Shown one piece after another: positions 25,701 to 35,213 of a DNA stretch of 64,000 nt. Each line of letters begins with the position of its first letter. Within the stretch, counting starts at the first letter, position 1. The position numbers were made by a program, and so were the translations under genes. Source of the DNA: Eubacteriales bacterium (GTDB taxonomy: Bacteria > Bacillota > Clostridia > Lachnospirales > Lachnospiraceae); assembly GCA_030533405.1 (NCBI GenBank), contig JAUNJF010000015.1:1-64000 (forward strand), written 5' to 3'. The notes beneath the pieces are model-generated. The model was not told the DNA's origin. It saw only the letters and a program-made list of their open reading frames with translations, and did no database searches.

Positions 25701-26628
25701 CCAGCAAACTTCTAATTTGCTTTTTATAATCTTCACGAAGCTTTTTTAATTCCTCTGCAAGGTCCTCATCAAATGTACCTTTTTTCCCGCGACCAATTCT
25801 TGCAAAATTTGTTTCTAACAAATCATGAAAATGTGTATATTTTTTTGCTGCTATCATGTCATCCACCATTTGAATATCTGACAAAAAAGCAGCCTCTAGA
25901 TGAATCGGTCCATCTTTTTGTCTACACTTTGATAACGCGTCTACTATTCGTTCCCGAATCGCCTGTGCACTTGCATGCATTTCATCAAATAATTTCTTTA
26001 CAACGGTCATCTCGTCAAAGGCATCCTCCTCCTGCACAAGTAACACGTTCCTTGCCTGTGCTGTCCATTCTTCTGGTCTCGGATAACTCGAACAAATATC
26101 ATATAATTTGAGTATATAATCTGCGACATTATCATCTTTTTTATCTGCGGAAAAAGCATCTGAAAACTGACAAAATGCGTTATCTTTTTGATAAAATTCT
26201 TCCATCACTTTTTCCAGCACTTCTTCTCTTAACAGACCCATTTCTCCTGTATCTCCCACACGAATATTCGGATCCAAACCCAACACATAAAAGTGCTCCT
26301 TTACTACCTTGTAACAAAAACTATCAATCGTCATAATATTCGCACGATTTACAAGATTGACCTGTCTCAACAAATGTTCGTTAGCTGAATCGGCTTCCAA
26401 TTTTTTCTCTATCGCACTTGCAATCTTTTCTTTCATCTGCGCCGCAGCAGCTTTTGTAAAAGTTACTACGAGAAGTTGATCCACATCCATTGGATGCGCA
26501 TCATCCGAAATCATCTGAATCATTCGCTCAACCAATACTGCTGTCTTACCAGAACCAGCCGCTGCAGATACTAACAAATTACAATTTCTAGAATCAATGA
26601 TCTTCTTCTGATCGGTTGTCCAATTCAT
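22765..26628 (-). CDS. addA: ATP-dependent helicase/nuclease subunit AddA
   Basis: About 1287 residues from ATG 26628 behind GGAGGAGAGCC. This is a UvrD-type superfamily 1 helicase: Q-motif NWTTDQKKII, Walker A LVSAAAGSGKTAVLVERM, Walker B MIDEYQDSN, GDVKQSIYRFR and MSIHKSKGLEFPVVFL. The C-terminal RecB-like nuclease has VQGIIDAYFQEEDYLVLLDY followed by KT. With AddB it processes double-strand ends for recombination, the Firmicute counterpart of RecBCD. Its start overlaps the end of addB by 35 bp. Confidence 0.97.
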   Translation of the reverse strand: MNWTTDQKKIIDSRNCNLLVSAAAGSGKTAVLVERMIQMISDDAHPMDVDQLLVVTFTKAAAAQMKEKIASAIEKKLEADSANEHLLRQVNLVNRANIMTIDSFCYKVVKEHFYVLGLDPNIRVGDTGEMGLLREEVLEKVMEEFYQKDNAFCQFSDAFSADKKDDNVADYILKLYDICSSYPRPEEWTAQARNVLLVQEEDAFDEMTVVKKLFDEMHASAQAIRERIVDALSKCRQKDGPIHLEAAFLSDIQMVDDMIAAKKYTHFHDLLETNFARIGRGKKGTFDEDLAEELKKLREDYKKQIRSLLEMFVLPFSSVVEQMQKQAPMMIALLDAVDAFRARFLEEKLAKNILEFSDVEHCALKVLCAGYDEDGNAIPSAIGKEMAADFVEIMIDEYQDSNFLQEAILRCVSTVPEGKNNIFMVGDVKQSIYRFRMARPDLFMDKYHTYALEEGSSNRKLLLKNNFRSRANVLEGINYLFYQIMGADLGGIDYTEDEALIPGKTFLEGSDDSVELLIGETKDFEFLRAEDEMESAQNDEQLNDELEDIGKKELEATMVANRILDLMQGDTAYQVVDEQTGEWRNLQYRDIVILFRAPSSYQQVFYETLMAKGIPVLVQNENGYFDTIEIRLVLSLLRVLDNPYNDVEFAAVLRSYFGGCNSNELTWIVLLKRKLEQKIQAMQSEKQDAYRLYLYDVIKQIVSWNEQEFHSFLQDYELLLDGIDVREIEKKCSALYALLNHLISKKEIHGIGDILSEIYMKENYYFYVKGMPEGGRRARNLELFLQEAQKCEVDAFCSVFDFLRYVEKLQKKSISLGGDPGIDTSENVVRMMSIHKSKGLEFPVVFLSGIGKTFNQMDTKTPIIIHPDYYIGAKYRDTEKRRGNDTFLRKAMVALTTTENIAEELRILYVAMTRAKEKLIMTGVTSDVPALVKRYEHIATRKEEKLSFANVKMARSYLDLIVMGLMRNEVFEMAMKQVRKRMDKKGEAIISAEYERKEKISRESIRLKVEVFDYMNLIVQHLKTDLEKENDREYALIQWQQKEACNKEPLSEALHWNYHDSQYTTIKSKLSVTEIKRIYETDFEPSDVIEMEREKEYVAPLPKFLQGDIPMDRATQGTWVHKTMELVDFGMELTKEQLQKSLTDMIEEGRIPKDIVSFFSADKIYTLLQSSLGKRMQRAAKLGLLCKEKQFIAGVPAHKIMRESRDDENDKLILVQGIIDAYFQEEDYLVLLDYKTDFAKLGEEEKLVKRYATQLMYYKDTLEQLTGLKVKESYIYAFALDKAIEIK

Positions 26629-29600
26629 GGCTCTCCTCCTCTCCCAACACACATTTTTTTGCTTCCTCTTTACTCATCTGTGGCGCTATTTTATATCCAT
26701 TTCCACCAAGTCCTGCCTCAAAACGACAAACACTTTTATAATCGCATACATTACATGGACTGCTAATTTCTCCCTTTTCAGGATTCATCGCAATCTTACC
26801 TGCAACCATATCGTTACCAATCTCTATCATTTTTTCCCTAACAAATTTTGATATTTTATTCAATTCCTCTGCCGTCACCAAAGACTTATTTGTGGCAGAA
26901 AAATCTCCATCTTTTTTGTATTTTACCGGGGTCACAGTTCCCGTTTTATGATCCATTATCTGTAAACATTCTTCATCCTTATTTACAAGCCCAGATAACC
27001 TACTACCATCGATTCGTTTTTGCTCTAATTTTTCATCATCTTCTTCCTCAATAATCGGGTCATATAAATGATAGTAATACATACCAGTTGGAATAATTTT
27101 TTTATTCGGAAATTGTCGTTTTAACAACTCTTCCATCACACTCATATATACAGTAAGCTGAAGCTGTCTTCCCTCATACATTTTTATAAAATCAATGTCT
27201 TTTGCTCCTGATTTGTAATCGATGACTTTGAAATAAACTGCTTCCTCCGTCTCTTTGATATCAACACGATCGACAATTCCACGCATCTCCATTTTTACGC
27301 CCTGCATCAATGCCATATCGATATAATCCAATTGTTTTTCTGGTGAAAAAACTTCCTCAAAATAGGTTGGCTGCATATCTCCCTGTGTCAAATGTCTACA
27401 CAAATTATCAACACTTCTTTTCGAAATCCGAACCATCACATCTAGCATATGACGGTTTCGAAAACTGCTTTCAAAAATCGTTTCATTTTCTTTTTTCGCA
27501 GCCTCTTTTGTAATATGTTCTACTCGTTCTTCTAACTGTGTTTTTTCCATGGTGCTAATATCAATTTTTTCATCTCGAACCCATGTAAAAAACGTCTCCA
27601 TTACTGCATGTAAAATGGTTCCAATATGTGTTGTTTCTATGCTGTAAATTTCATTTTTCTTTAGCTTTAATCCATATTGCAAAAAGAACTGATACGCACA
27701 TGCTGAATACGTTTCCAATCGCGAAACACTATGAATCATATGATCGCCATATAACTTTCTCGCAAGAGATTGTTCTAATATTTGCTCATTATTTTGATAG
27801 AAATATCCCTGCATAATTTTTGCATACTGCTCTGGAAATTCCTCTTTCACAATTTGTAAATAACTAGAATCCTGCTCCTCTAAAGATAACAGCTGCGTTG
27901 CAAAATCATGAATAAATCCCTGCTCCGTAACAGGGTATAGATTCTCATATTCCATCACATGTTTTATCTTATTTTGCGGAAACATCATACATATTCGATT
28001 CAGATAATAAGATGGTCGCATTGCGCCTCCCATCATATCCTTTTCGCGAAATGACAAAACAATTTTTTCGGATGCCTTGGTAATCTGCAAATAAAAATAA
28101 AACTGTTGTAAAAAAACATCCTCTTTCGCAGTTGGTGCAAGTTCCATTTGTAATCCTTTGAGCTGCTCGCGATCACGTTCTGCCAGGATTCCTTTTCCAT
28201 CTTCATTTTTAGGAAGAATTCCCTCATTGAGACCAGCAATCAAAAGCACCTTAACATTCTGTAATCTTGTTCGCTCAATATCACCAATTACAACCTGATC
28301 AAGTGTAGACGGAATAACCCCTAATTTCATATCACGAATTCCAGTCTGTATAAGCTCCATTAATATATCTCGTTCTATTTCTTCTTCACCCATGATATCA
28401 ATCATTTTATCAAAAACATCCAAACATTTTTCATACACCTGGCTATACGCTTTTGCCTCTCGAAGCATACCGTCTCTTTCAAGCTGCACACTTATGGCAT
28501 GTATTTTTTCAGCTATTCCATTGGTTGACATAAAATCATACAAGGCGTAAATATATTGTTTTGTCATAGCTTTTTTCTGACCAAAACATTCCATAAGCGG
28601 CTCCATTTTATCCATAAAGACCTGCCTGATTTCATTCAATCTTCCAAGTCCTTTTACACCACCTCGAAACGCCTGCTTCCACCAATTGTATCCACGAACG
28701 CCATACTGCACGACATAGTTTTCCAGCAAACAAATATCCGTTTTTTCCATATCAAAAAACCCTGTTTTGAGCAATCCAAATACACTTTCATAACTAAAAT
28801 CCTGCAAAAAAACATCACGCAACGCACACATAAATTCCGCCAATGGATTATGCTTCATCGGTTCGCTATAATCCATGAAATATGGTACTTTGTGACGTTC
28901 CATAGCCTGTTTAACCAGCTCATTTTTTTGCATAATATCACCATAAACAATTGCAAAATCCGAATATGCATATTGCTTTTCGCGCACACAACTTTGAATA
29001 TATTTTGCAAGAAAATCAATCTCTTCTTTTTCGTCACATGCAGTCACAATTTCTATCTCATCCGTATTTTTTTCATATGCGCAAACCGGAAAACGAAACA
29101 GAGAATTCTCTAAGTGTAACAGTGCTTTTTTATCAGATTGACGATACCGACATGCCATTGCAACATGTGGTAAAACAGGTACCTGCATATCCTGCGCTAG
29201 TTTACATAATCTATCAATCATTTGCTTACTCAGTGAAAACAATCCCTGCTCACTATAATTGTTATTTCCAAAAATTGTATCATCCATTGTAACCGAAAAA
29301 AACAAATTACACTGGAGTTTCATTAACTCCTCAATCACACAAAACTGTGCTGGTGTAAACCCTGTAAATCCATCAAAATAAATGTCCGCCCCACGCAAAA
29401 ATTGGGATTCTACTAGTACTTCCTTTAACAAGGATAACAACTGCTCTGTCACCATATAAGAATCCTGTAATGCTTCTTCAAATGCCTTCATAATCACACG
29501 CACATCCGATAATTTATGAAATAAACTTTTTTCTGGATTGAGTTTTTCAATCACATCGTCTAACTTTTTTTGTGTAATCTGATATTGATAAAACTCAGAT

Positions 29601-29977
29601 AAAATTGATTTGATTTCATCAACAAATCCTTGTTTTTTGATCATAGAACCAAAATATGTCAGATTCTCTTCCTGCTGTTTTAACACACGCATAATCAACA
29701 TACTTTTTCCAAAATCATCCAACACATCTTTGGTATGCACATTCAGTTCATCAAAAATTTTAAATGCAAGTCGCGTAAAACTAAGCACAGAAATATCCAT
29801 TGTTCCACCCTTTGGATGCACACGTATCATCTCCTGTTCTGCCGACATATTCGCCTGCTCTGGAAGCATAAACAACACCGGCTGTTCACACCCTTGCATT
29901 GTCTTTTCTATCATTTGATTATATATATATGTGGTCTTTCCTGTTCCACTTCCACCAATAATAAACTGTATCGCCAT
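26594..29977 (-). CDS. addB: ATP-dependent helicase/nuclease subunit AddB
   Basis: 1127 residues behind AAAGGAGATATCG. The N-terminus holds FIIGGSGTGKTTYIYNQM, the only strong helicase motif, as expected for AddB. The iron-sulfur nuclease has its first cysteine in ETYSACAYQFFLQYG (about 785) and the last three in CNVCDYKSVC near the C-terminus. The nuclease core is visible as VIDYKSGAKDIDF. It is the first gene of the operon; a full palindromic element (30009-30219) occupies its upstream region, about 30 bp from its start, so the promoter is inside or beyond that element. Confidence 0.97.
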   Translation of the reverse strand: MAIQFIIGGSGTGKTTYIYNQMIEKTMQGCEQPVLFMLPEQANMSAEQEMIRVHPKGGTMDISVLSFTRLAFKIFDELNVHTKDVLDDFGKSMLIMRVLKQQEENLTYFGSMIKKQGFVDEIKSILSEFYQYQITQKKLDDVIEKLNPEKSLFHKLSDVRVIMKAFEEALQDSYMVTEQLLSLLKEVLVESQFLRGADIYFDGFTGFTPAQFCVIEELMKLQCNLFFSVTMDDTIFGNNNYSEQGLFSLSKQMIDRLCKLAQDMQVPVLPHVAMACRYRQSDKKALLHLENSLFRFPVCAYEKNTDEIEIVTACDEKEEIDFLAKYIQSCVREKQYAYSDFAIVYGDIMQKNELVKQAMERHKVPYFMDYSEPMKHNPLAEFMCALRDVFLQDFSYESVFGLLKTGFFDMEKTDICLLENYVVQYGVRGYNWWKQAFRGGVKGLGRLNEIRQVFMDKMEPLMECFGQKKAMTKQYIYALYDFMSTNGIAEKIHAISVQLERDGMLREAKAYSQVYEKCLDVFDKMIDIMGEEEIERDILMELIQTGIRDMKLGVIPSTLDQVVIGDIERTRLQNVKVLLIAGLNEGILPKNEDGKGILAERDREQLKGLQMELAPTAKEDVFLQQFYFYLQITKASEKIVLSFREKDMMGGAMRPSYYLNRICMMFPQNKIKHVMEYENLYPVTEQGFIHDFATQLLSLEEQDSSYLQIVKEEFPEQYAKIMQGYFYQNNEQILEQSLARKLYGDHMIHSVSRLETYSACAYQFFLQYGLKLKKNEIYSIETTHIGTILHAVMETFFTWVRDEKIDISTMEKTQLEERVEHITKEAAKKENETIFESSFRNRHMLDVMVRISKRSVDNLCRHLTQGDMQPTYFEEVFSPEKQLDYIDMALMQGVKMEMRGIVDRVDIKETEEAVYFKVIDYKSGAKDIDFIKMYEGRQLQLTVYMSVMEELLKRQFPNKKIIPTGMYYYHLYDPIIEEEDDEKLEQKRIDGSRLSGLVNKDEECLQIMDHKTGTVTPVKYKKDGDFSATNKSLVTAEELNKISKFVREKMIEIGNDMVAGKIAMNPEKGEISSPCNVCDYKSVCRFEAGLGGNGYKIAPQMSKEEAKKCVLGEEESHELDNRSEEDH

Positions 29978-30008
29978 CGATATCTCCTTTTTTATGGTTA
30001 TATAAATA

Positions 30009-30219
30009 TAGGTGATTGCAAAACTCTCTATTATGTAGATTATAGTTGTTTAATATAAACAACTATCTAAGTTGGGATATTTCTGTATGTCGGTACTTAG
30101 GTCACATATTTTGTGACCTTATGTACCGTTACTTACAGAACTAAGCGAAAGCGCCCCAACTTGGATTTGTTTATATTATACAACTTTCAACCACCTATAT
30201 TGAGTTTCGCAATCACCTA
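30009..30219. mobile_element. Palindromic MITE-like element, full copy C
   Basis: A 211-bp palindrome of the same family as 14278-14489. Ends are TAGGTGATTGCAAAACTCT and AGTTTCGCAATCACCTA. The central hairpin is CGGTACTTAGGTCACA / TGTGACCTTATGTACCG around TTTT or so, and the arms share CAACTTGGATTTGTTTATA. It accounts for most of the otherwise gene-free gap 29978-30334 between addB and the divergent FMN-bind-like gene. The rest of that gap holds only AT-rich promoter-like DNA. Confidence 0.8.
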
Positions 30220-30334
30220 ATTTGATATATATTATACCACTTTTCTTGACCGTAGTTTGTCATTTTGAAAAAATTTGTTCTAAAAAAAATCCTCACCGCA
30301 TATTCTTTTATTAACAATCTGCAGGAGGAAAAAA

Positions 30335-30775
30335 ATGGGAACACAGACAAAAATCATCGTTATTAAAAGCAAAGAAATCATTTTCACAGGAATCTTAATT
30401 GTCCTCGGAATTCTAATGATTATTTTTATTGCTGGCATGTTAGGCAAAAATAAAAATCGGGAACGAAAAGAAACAAGTCGATTCATTCCCGGAGTATATT
30501 CCTCTACTATTACCCTTGGAGAAAACACCTTAAATGTTGCAGTCACAGTAGATGCAGATACCATCAGCGGCGTAAACATCGATAATCTTGACGAAACCGT
30601 CACCACTATGTATCCGCTTTTAGAACCTGCTTTAAATGAAATAAACAACCAAATTACTGTTGTAGACAACATTGATGATATAACATACTCCAAAGAAAAT
30701 CAGTATACCTATATCATATTAAATCAAGCTATAAAAAATGCTTTGGAAAAAGCTGTTCCAAACCAAAACCAATAA
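30335..30775 (+). CDS. Small membrane-anchored protein with FMN-bind-like domain
   Basis: 146 residues behind CAGGAGGAAAAA. One membrane helix (about 15-36, IFTGILIVLGILMIIFIAGM) is followed by an extracytoplasmic domain. That domain begins FIPGVYSSTITLGENTLNVA and contains VTVDADTISGVNIDN, LNEINNQI and a final LNQAIKNALEKA. The pattern of Gly-x-Tyr strand, charged turn and terminal helix resembles FMN-bind/NqrC-C-like domains. The usual Ser/Thr-Gly-Ala-Thr flavinylation motif is not visible, so covalent flavin is doubtful. It stands alone between opposed genes. Confidence 0.6.
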   Translation: MGTQTKIIVIKSKEIIFTGILIVLGILMIIFIAGMLGKNKNRERKETSRFIPGVYSSTITLGENTLNVAVTVDADTISGVNIDNLDETVTTMYPLLEPALNEINNQITVVDNIDDITYSKENQYTYIILNQAIKNALEKAVPNQNQ

Positions 30776-30782
30776 TGTAAAC

Positions 30783-30827
30783 AGGGATTTTCAGGATAAC
30801 ATCCAATGCAAAATCCCTATTTTTTTT
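30783..30827 (+). terminator. Terminator of the FMN-bind-like gene
   Basis: AGGGATTT (30783-30790) pairs with AAATCCCT (30811-30818). TTTTTTTT follows, overlapping the end of the opposing beta-helix gene. Confidence 0.75.
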
Positions 30828-31485
30828 GCGTAATTTCATCCCTACTTTTGTAAATCGAATGCGCTGAAACAACACCCCGCACCATACTAACAGGATATAC
30901 ATTAGAATCCTTACAAACAATGGTTCCCGGATTCAAAACTGTATTACAACCAATCTCAACATGGTCTCCTAACATTGCACCAAATTTCTTTAATCCTGTC
31001 TCCAAATCATATCCATTTCCTTTGACATGTACAAGGGTTTTGTCAGCCTTCACATTTGATGTAATCGAGCCCGCACCCATATGGGAATAAAATCCCAAAA
31101 CAGAATCCCCAACATAATTATAATGTGGAACCTGAACATGGTTAAATAAGATTACATTTTTTAATTCTGTGGAATTACCAACAACACAATCATTTCCAAC
31201 AAGTGCATTACCACGAATAAATGCACCTGGACGAACCTCTGTATGTTCACCAATAATACATGGACCTGCTATATAATTGTTCGGATATATTTTTGCAGAT
31301 TTTGCAATCCAAATATTCTCTCCCTTTTCTTCGTATATCTCTTTTGAAAGTGTTGGTCCAATTTTTTTAATAAAATCTCCAATCTTAGAAAGTGCTTCCC
31401 ATGGATAAGTCAACTCCTCTAACAACGGCTTTGCCAATGTTTCTTCTAAGGAATACAATTCCTGAATCGTTACTTCTGTCTGCAT
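30817..31485 (-). CDS. GlmU-like left-handed beta-helix protein
   Basis: 222 residues from ATG 31485 behind AAAGGAGATAGCAGC; an earlier in-frame ATG lacks a site. After a helical N-terminus (about 1-60) come hexapeptide repeats of the left-handed beta-helix: AKSAKIYPNNYIAGPCIIGE, VRPGAFIRGNALVGNDCVVG, FYSHMGAGSITSNVKA and HVEIGCNTVLNPGTIV. These match the acetyltransferase half of GlmU, with no nucleotidyltransferase domain. It may transfer an acyl group to a sugar nucleotide; the substrate is not readable. It follows topB by about 40 bp on the same strand. Confidence 0.8.
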   Translation of the reverse strand: MQTEVTIQELYSLEETLAKPLLEELTYPWEALSKIGDFIKKIGPTLSKEIYEEKGENIWIAKSAKIYPNNYIAGPCIIGEHTEVRPGAFIRGNALVGNDCVVGNSTELKNVILFNHVQVPHYNYVGDSVLGFYSHMGAGSITSNVKADKTLVHVKGNGYDLETGLKKFGAMLGDHVEIGCNTVLNPGTIVCKDSNVYPVSMVRGVVSAHSIYKSRDEITQKK

Positions 31486-31523
31486 GCTGCTATCTCCTTT
31501 CATGTTTATCACTTAATTAGGTA

Positions 31524-33542
31524 TCAACCCTTTTTACTACCTTTCGGTCTTCTCTCTTTTTCTGTTTTTTTGTAAAACTGTGCTGCATAATCAAAGTATG
31601 TACGCAACTGATATTGATTATTTAATCCTTTTACCGCATCTGTTCTCTTTTGCACAAATGCCTCTAATTTTTTCATATATTCCTCTTCCGATATAGAACC
31701 TTCTGCAACATAGGACAAACCTTTTTCCCAGCTTGCTGTCAGTTCCGGATTCAATAATGACTGTATCGAAGAAGCCACTACATCATGAATCATTTCGCCC
31801 ATCAACGTCGGTGTAATAATCTGCGTTTTCTTATTCAAATCCAAATATTTATTATTCACAAGCTTTTTGATAATTTCCGCTCTGGTCGCAGATGTACCAA
31901 TACCACTACCTTTAATCTGTGCACGAAGTTCCTCATCTTCAATTAACTGTCCTGCATTTTCCATCGCTAAAATTAAAGTTCCAGAACTGTATCTCTTAGG
32001 TGGAGAAGTTTCTCCTTCCTTAATACTATATTCATTAACTGGAAGGGTTGCACCCTTTTTCAGCTGCATCAGAGCATCCACCATAGCACTGGAATACTTC
32101 TCTTCCTCTTCCTTTTTATTTCCAAACGAATATACTGTAAGTGGCAGATATCCCGGCTCAATTAAAACTTTAAAATTCGCAAATAACTGCTCCTGATTTC
32201 TCTCCAATGTAATGGAAACCTTCTGATATACAGCTGGCGGATAAAAAATGCTTAAGAAACGTCTAACAATGATCTCATACACTTTCTTCGCTGTATCATT
32301 CACACTACCAAATGCGTTCAACCCCTGTCCTGTTGGAATAATCGCATAATGGTCTGTAATCTGTTTATCATTTACATATCGTGTCTTTGCAATCTGCTTA
32401 TAACTACCGCTTTGCAAAATCTGTTCCGCATACGCTTTCATAGACGGAATATTTTTTAATCCAGAAATGTTTTTATAAATTTCCTTACTTACCGCTGTGG
32501 ATAATACTCTCGCATCTGTTCTTGGATATGTCACCATCTTCTTCTCATACAATTCCTGCACAATTTGAAGCGTTTGATCCGGACTAATCTTAAATAATCT
32601 GGAACAGTCATTTTGAAGTTCTGCCAAATTATAAAGTAACGGTGCATTTTTATTTTCTTTCTTTTTTTCTATTTTTTGAATGACTGCATTTTGATCTGCA
32701 CCCTCTTTTAATTCCGCAACCAGTTGCTTTGCATCGTTTTCTGTCTTAAATCCATTTTCTTTATAAAGCAATGGCGAATTAAAATATTTCGTGCCCTCAA
32801 CGGCCTTCCATTCTGCCTCAAAATTGCCATCCGCAAATGCCACATCTCCAACCACACGATAAAATGGTGTCTTTACAAATTGACGAATCTCCCGCTCTCT
32901 TCGAACAATCATTCCAAGCACACAGGTCATCACTCGACCAACTGAAATAACACATCGCTCTTTTCCCAAATAATTCTTTACAATATAACTATATTTGAGT
33001 GTTAAAATTCTGGAAAAATTGATTCCCATCAAATAATCTTCTTTTGCACGAAGATATGCAGATGCACATAAATTATCATATTCCGATAATAGTTTTGCCT
33101 CTTTGATACCTCTCAATATTTCCTCTTCCGTCTGCGAATCAATCCATACTCTTCGCTTTTCTTTCGTATCAGGAACCTCTGCCAATTGATCTACCAAACG
33201 ATATATGTACTCTCCCTCACGTCCTGAGTCTGTGCAGACATAAATGCATCCCACATCCTCTCTCGTAAGAAGTCCTTTTACAATATGAAATTGTTTTGCA
33301 ACACCATCAATCACCTGATACTTAAATTGCTCTGGTAAAAATGGTAGCGTTTCTACAGTCCACTTTTTTAGTGCAGGGTCATATTCTTCCGGATAGCTCA
33401 TCGTAACAAGATGACCAACACACCAGGTAACAATACTGTCACCAGATTCAATATATCCATCTTTGCTGCCTCCACTAATCTTTAGTGCTTTAGCGAATTC
33501 CCTTGCCACACTAGGTTTTTCCGCTATATACAAATTTTTCAA
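31524..33542 (-). CDS. topB: DNA topoisomerase III
   Basis: About 672 residues. The likely start is TTG 33542 behind AGGAAAG, because NLYIAEKPSVAREFAKALK (TOPRIM start) follows at once. The upstream frame to 33587 adds an unrelated Cys-rich stretch. Further motifs are VCTDSGREGEYIYRLVDQ (metal acids), YLMGINFSR, the active-site tyrosine in MVTYPRTDARVL, and GIGTSATRAEIIKKL. It is a type IA topoisomerase that resolves linked single strands. The C-terminus ends in a short basic tail without zinc fingers, as in other Firmicute TopB proteins. Confidence 0.94.
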   Translation of the reverse strand: MKNLYIAEKPSVAREFAKALKISGGSKDGYIESGDSIVTWCVGHLVTMSYPEEYDPALKKWTVETLPFLPEQFKYQVIDGVAKQFHIVKGLLTREDVGCIYVCTDSGREGEYIYRLVDQLAEVPDTKEKRRVWIDSQTEEEILRGIKEAKLLSEYDNLCASAYLRAKEDYLMGINFSRILTLKYSYIVKNYLGKERCVISVGRVMTCVLGMIVRREREIRQFVKTPFYRVVGDVAFADGNFEAEWKAVEGTKYFNSPLLYKENGFKTENDAKQLVAELKEGADQNAVIQKIEKKKENKNAPLLYNLAELQNDCSRLFKISPDQTLQIVQELYEKKMVTYPRTDARVLSTAVSKEIYKNISGLKNIPSMKAYAEQILQSGSYKQIAKTRYVNDKQITDHYAIIPTGQGLNAFGSVNDTAKKVYEIIVRRFLSIFYPPAVYQKVSITLERNQEQLFANFKVLIEPGYLPLTVYSFGNKKEEEEKYSSAMVDALMQLKKGATLPVNEYSIKEGETSPPKRYSSGTLILAMENAGQLIEDEELRAQIKGSGIGTSATRAEIIKKLVNNKYLDLNKKTQIITPTLMGEMIHDVVASSIQSLLNPELTASWEKGLSYVAEGSISEEEYMKKLEAFVQKRTDAVKGLNNQYQLRTYFDYAAQFYKKTEKERRPKGSKKG

Positions 33543-33585
33543 TCTACTTTCCTGCCTTTTCTCTACACAATTGTTACACCGCACC

Positions 33586-33614
33586 ATTGTACCTTATACG
33601 CGCGCATTTGTAAA
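33586..33614 (-). promoter_or_regulatory. topB promoter
   Basis: Minus strand TTTACA (plus 33609-33614) and TACAAT (33586-33591) with 17 bp between them, about 45 bp before the chosen start. Confidence 0.6.
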
Positions 33615-33638
33615 TCCAGCTTTCAGTAATCCATACGA

Positions 33639-33674
33639 ATAGAATCCCCCTTATCTACGAAAGAGGGATTCTAT
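33639..33674. terminator. Hairpin downstream of eno
   Basis: ATAGAATCCC (33639-33648) pairs with GGGATTCTAT (33665-33674). It lies 50 bp past the eno stop, but no T-run follows on the minus strand, so termination is less certain. Confidence 0.45.
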
Positions 33675-33723
33675 CATTTTCTTTTACATTTCATAAAATA
33701 CTATTCATTCGTTCTAATCATTC

Positions 33724-35067
<1,344 letters not shown>

Positions 35068-35125
35068 CTAATTCCTTCTCCCCTATTCTTCCCCATTTTT
35101 TCCACGTATATTCACACTTCTACAT

Positions 35126-35154
35126 TTGATAAAATATAATGATTATGGTATGAT
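35126..35154 (+). promoter_or_regulatory. Promoter of the BMP-domain gene
   Basis: TTGATA (35126-35131) and TATGAT (35149-35154) are 17 bp apart. A small hairpin TGCG/CGCA follows in the leader before the TTG start. Confidence 0.65.
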
Positions 35155-35213
35155 TTGGGTATGTATGCGCTGGAGAACGCACAAAAAAATATTGAGGGAA
35201 AGGTTGTGAGAAC

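Noticed and set aside
28556-29113. 185-codon plus-strand frame inside addB
   Set aside because: Antisense to addB, with composition that mirrors the reversed codons; no ribosome-binding site.
30280-30693. 137-codon minus-strand frame over the FMN-bind-like gene
   Set aside because: The plus-strand frame has AGGAGG, a membrane helix and its own terminator. The minus frame has none of these.
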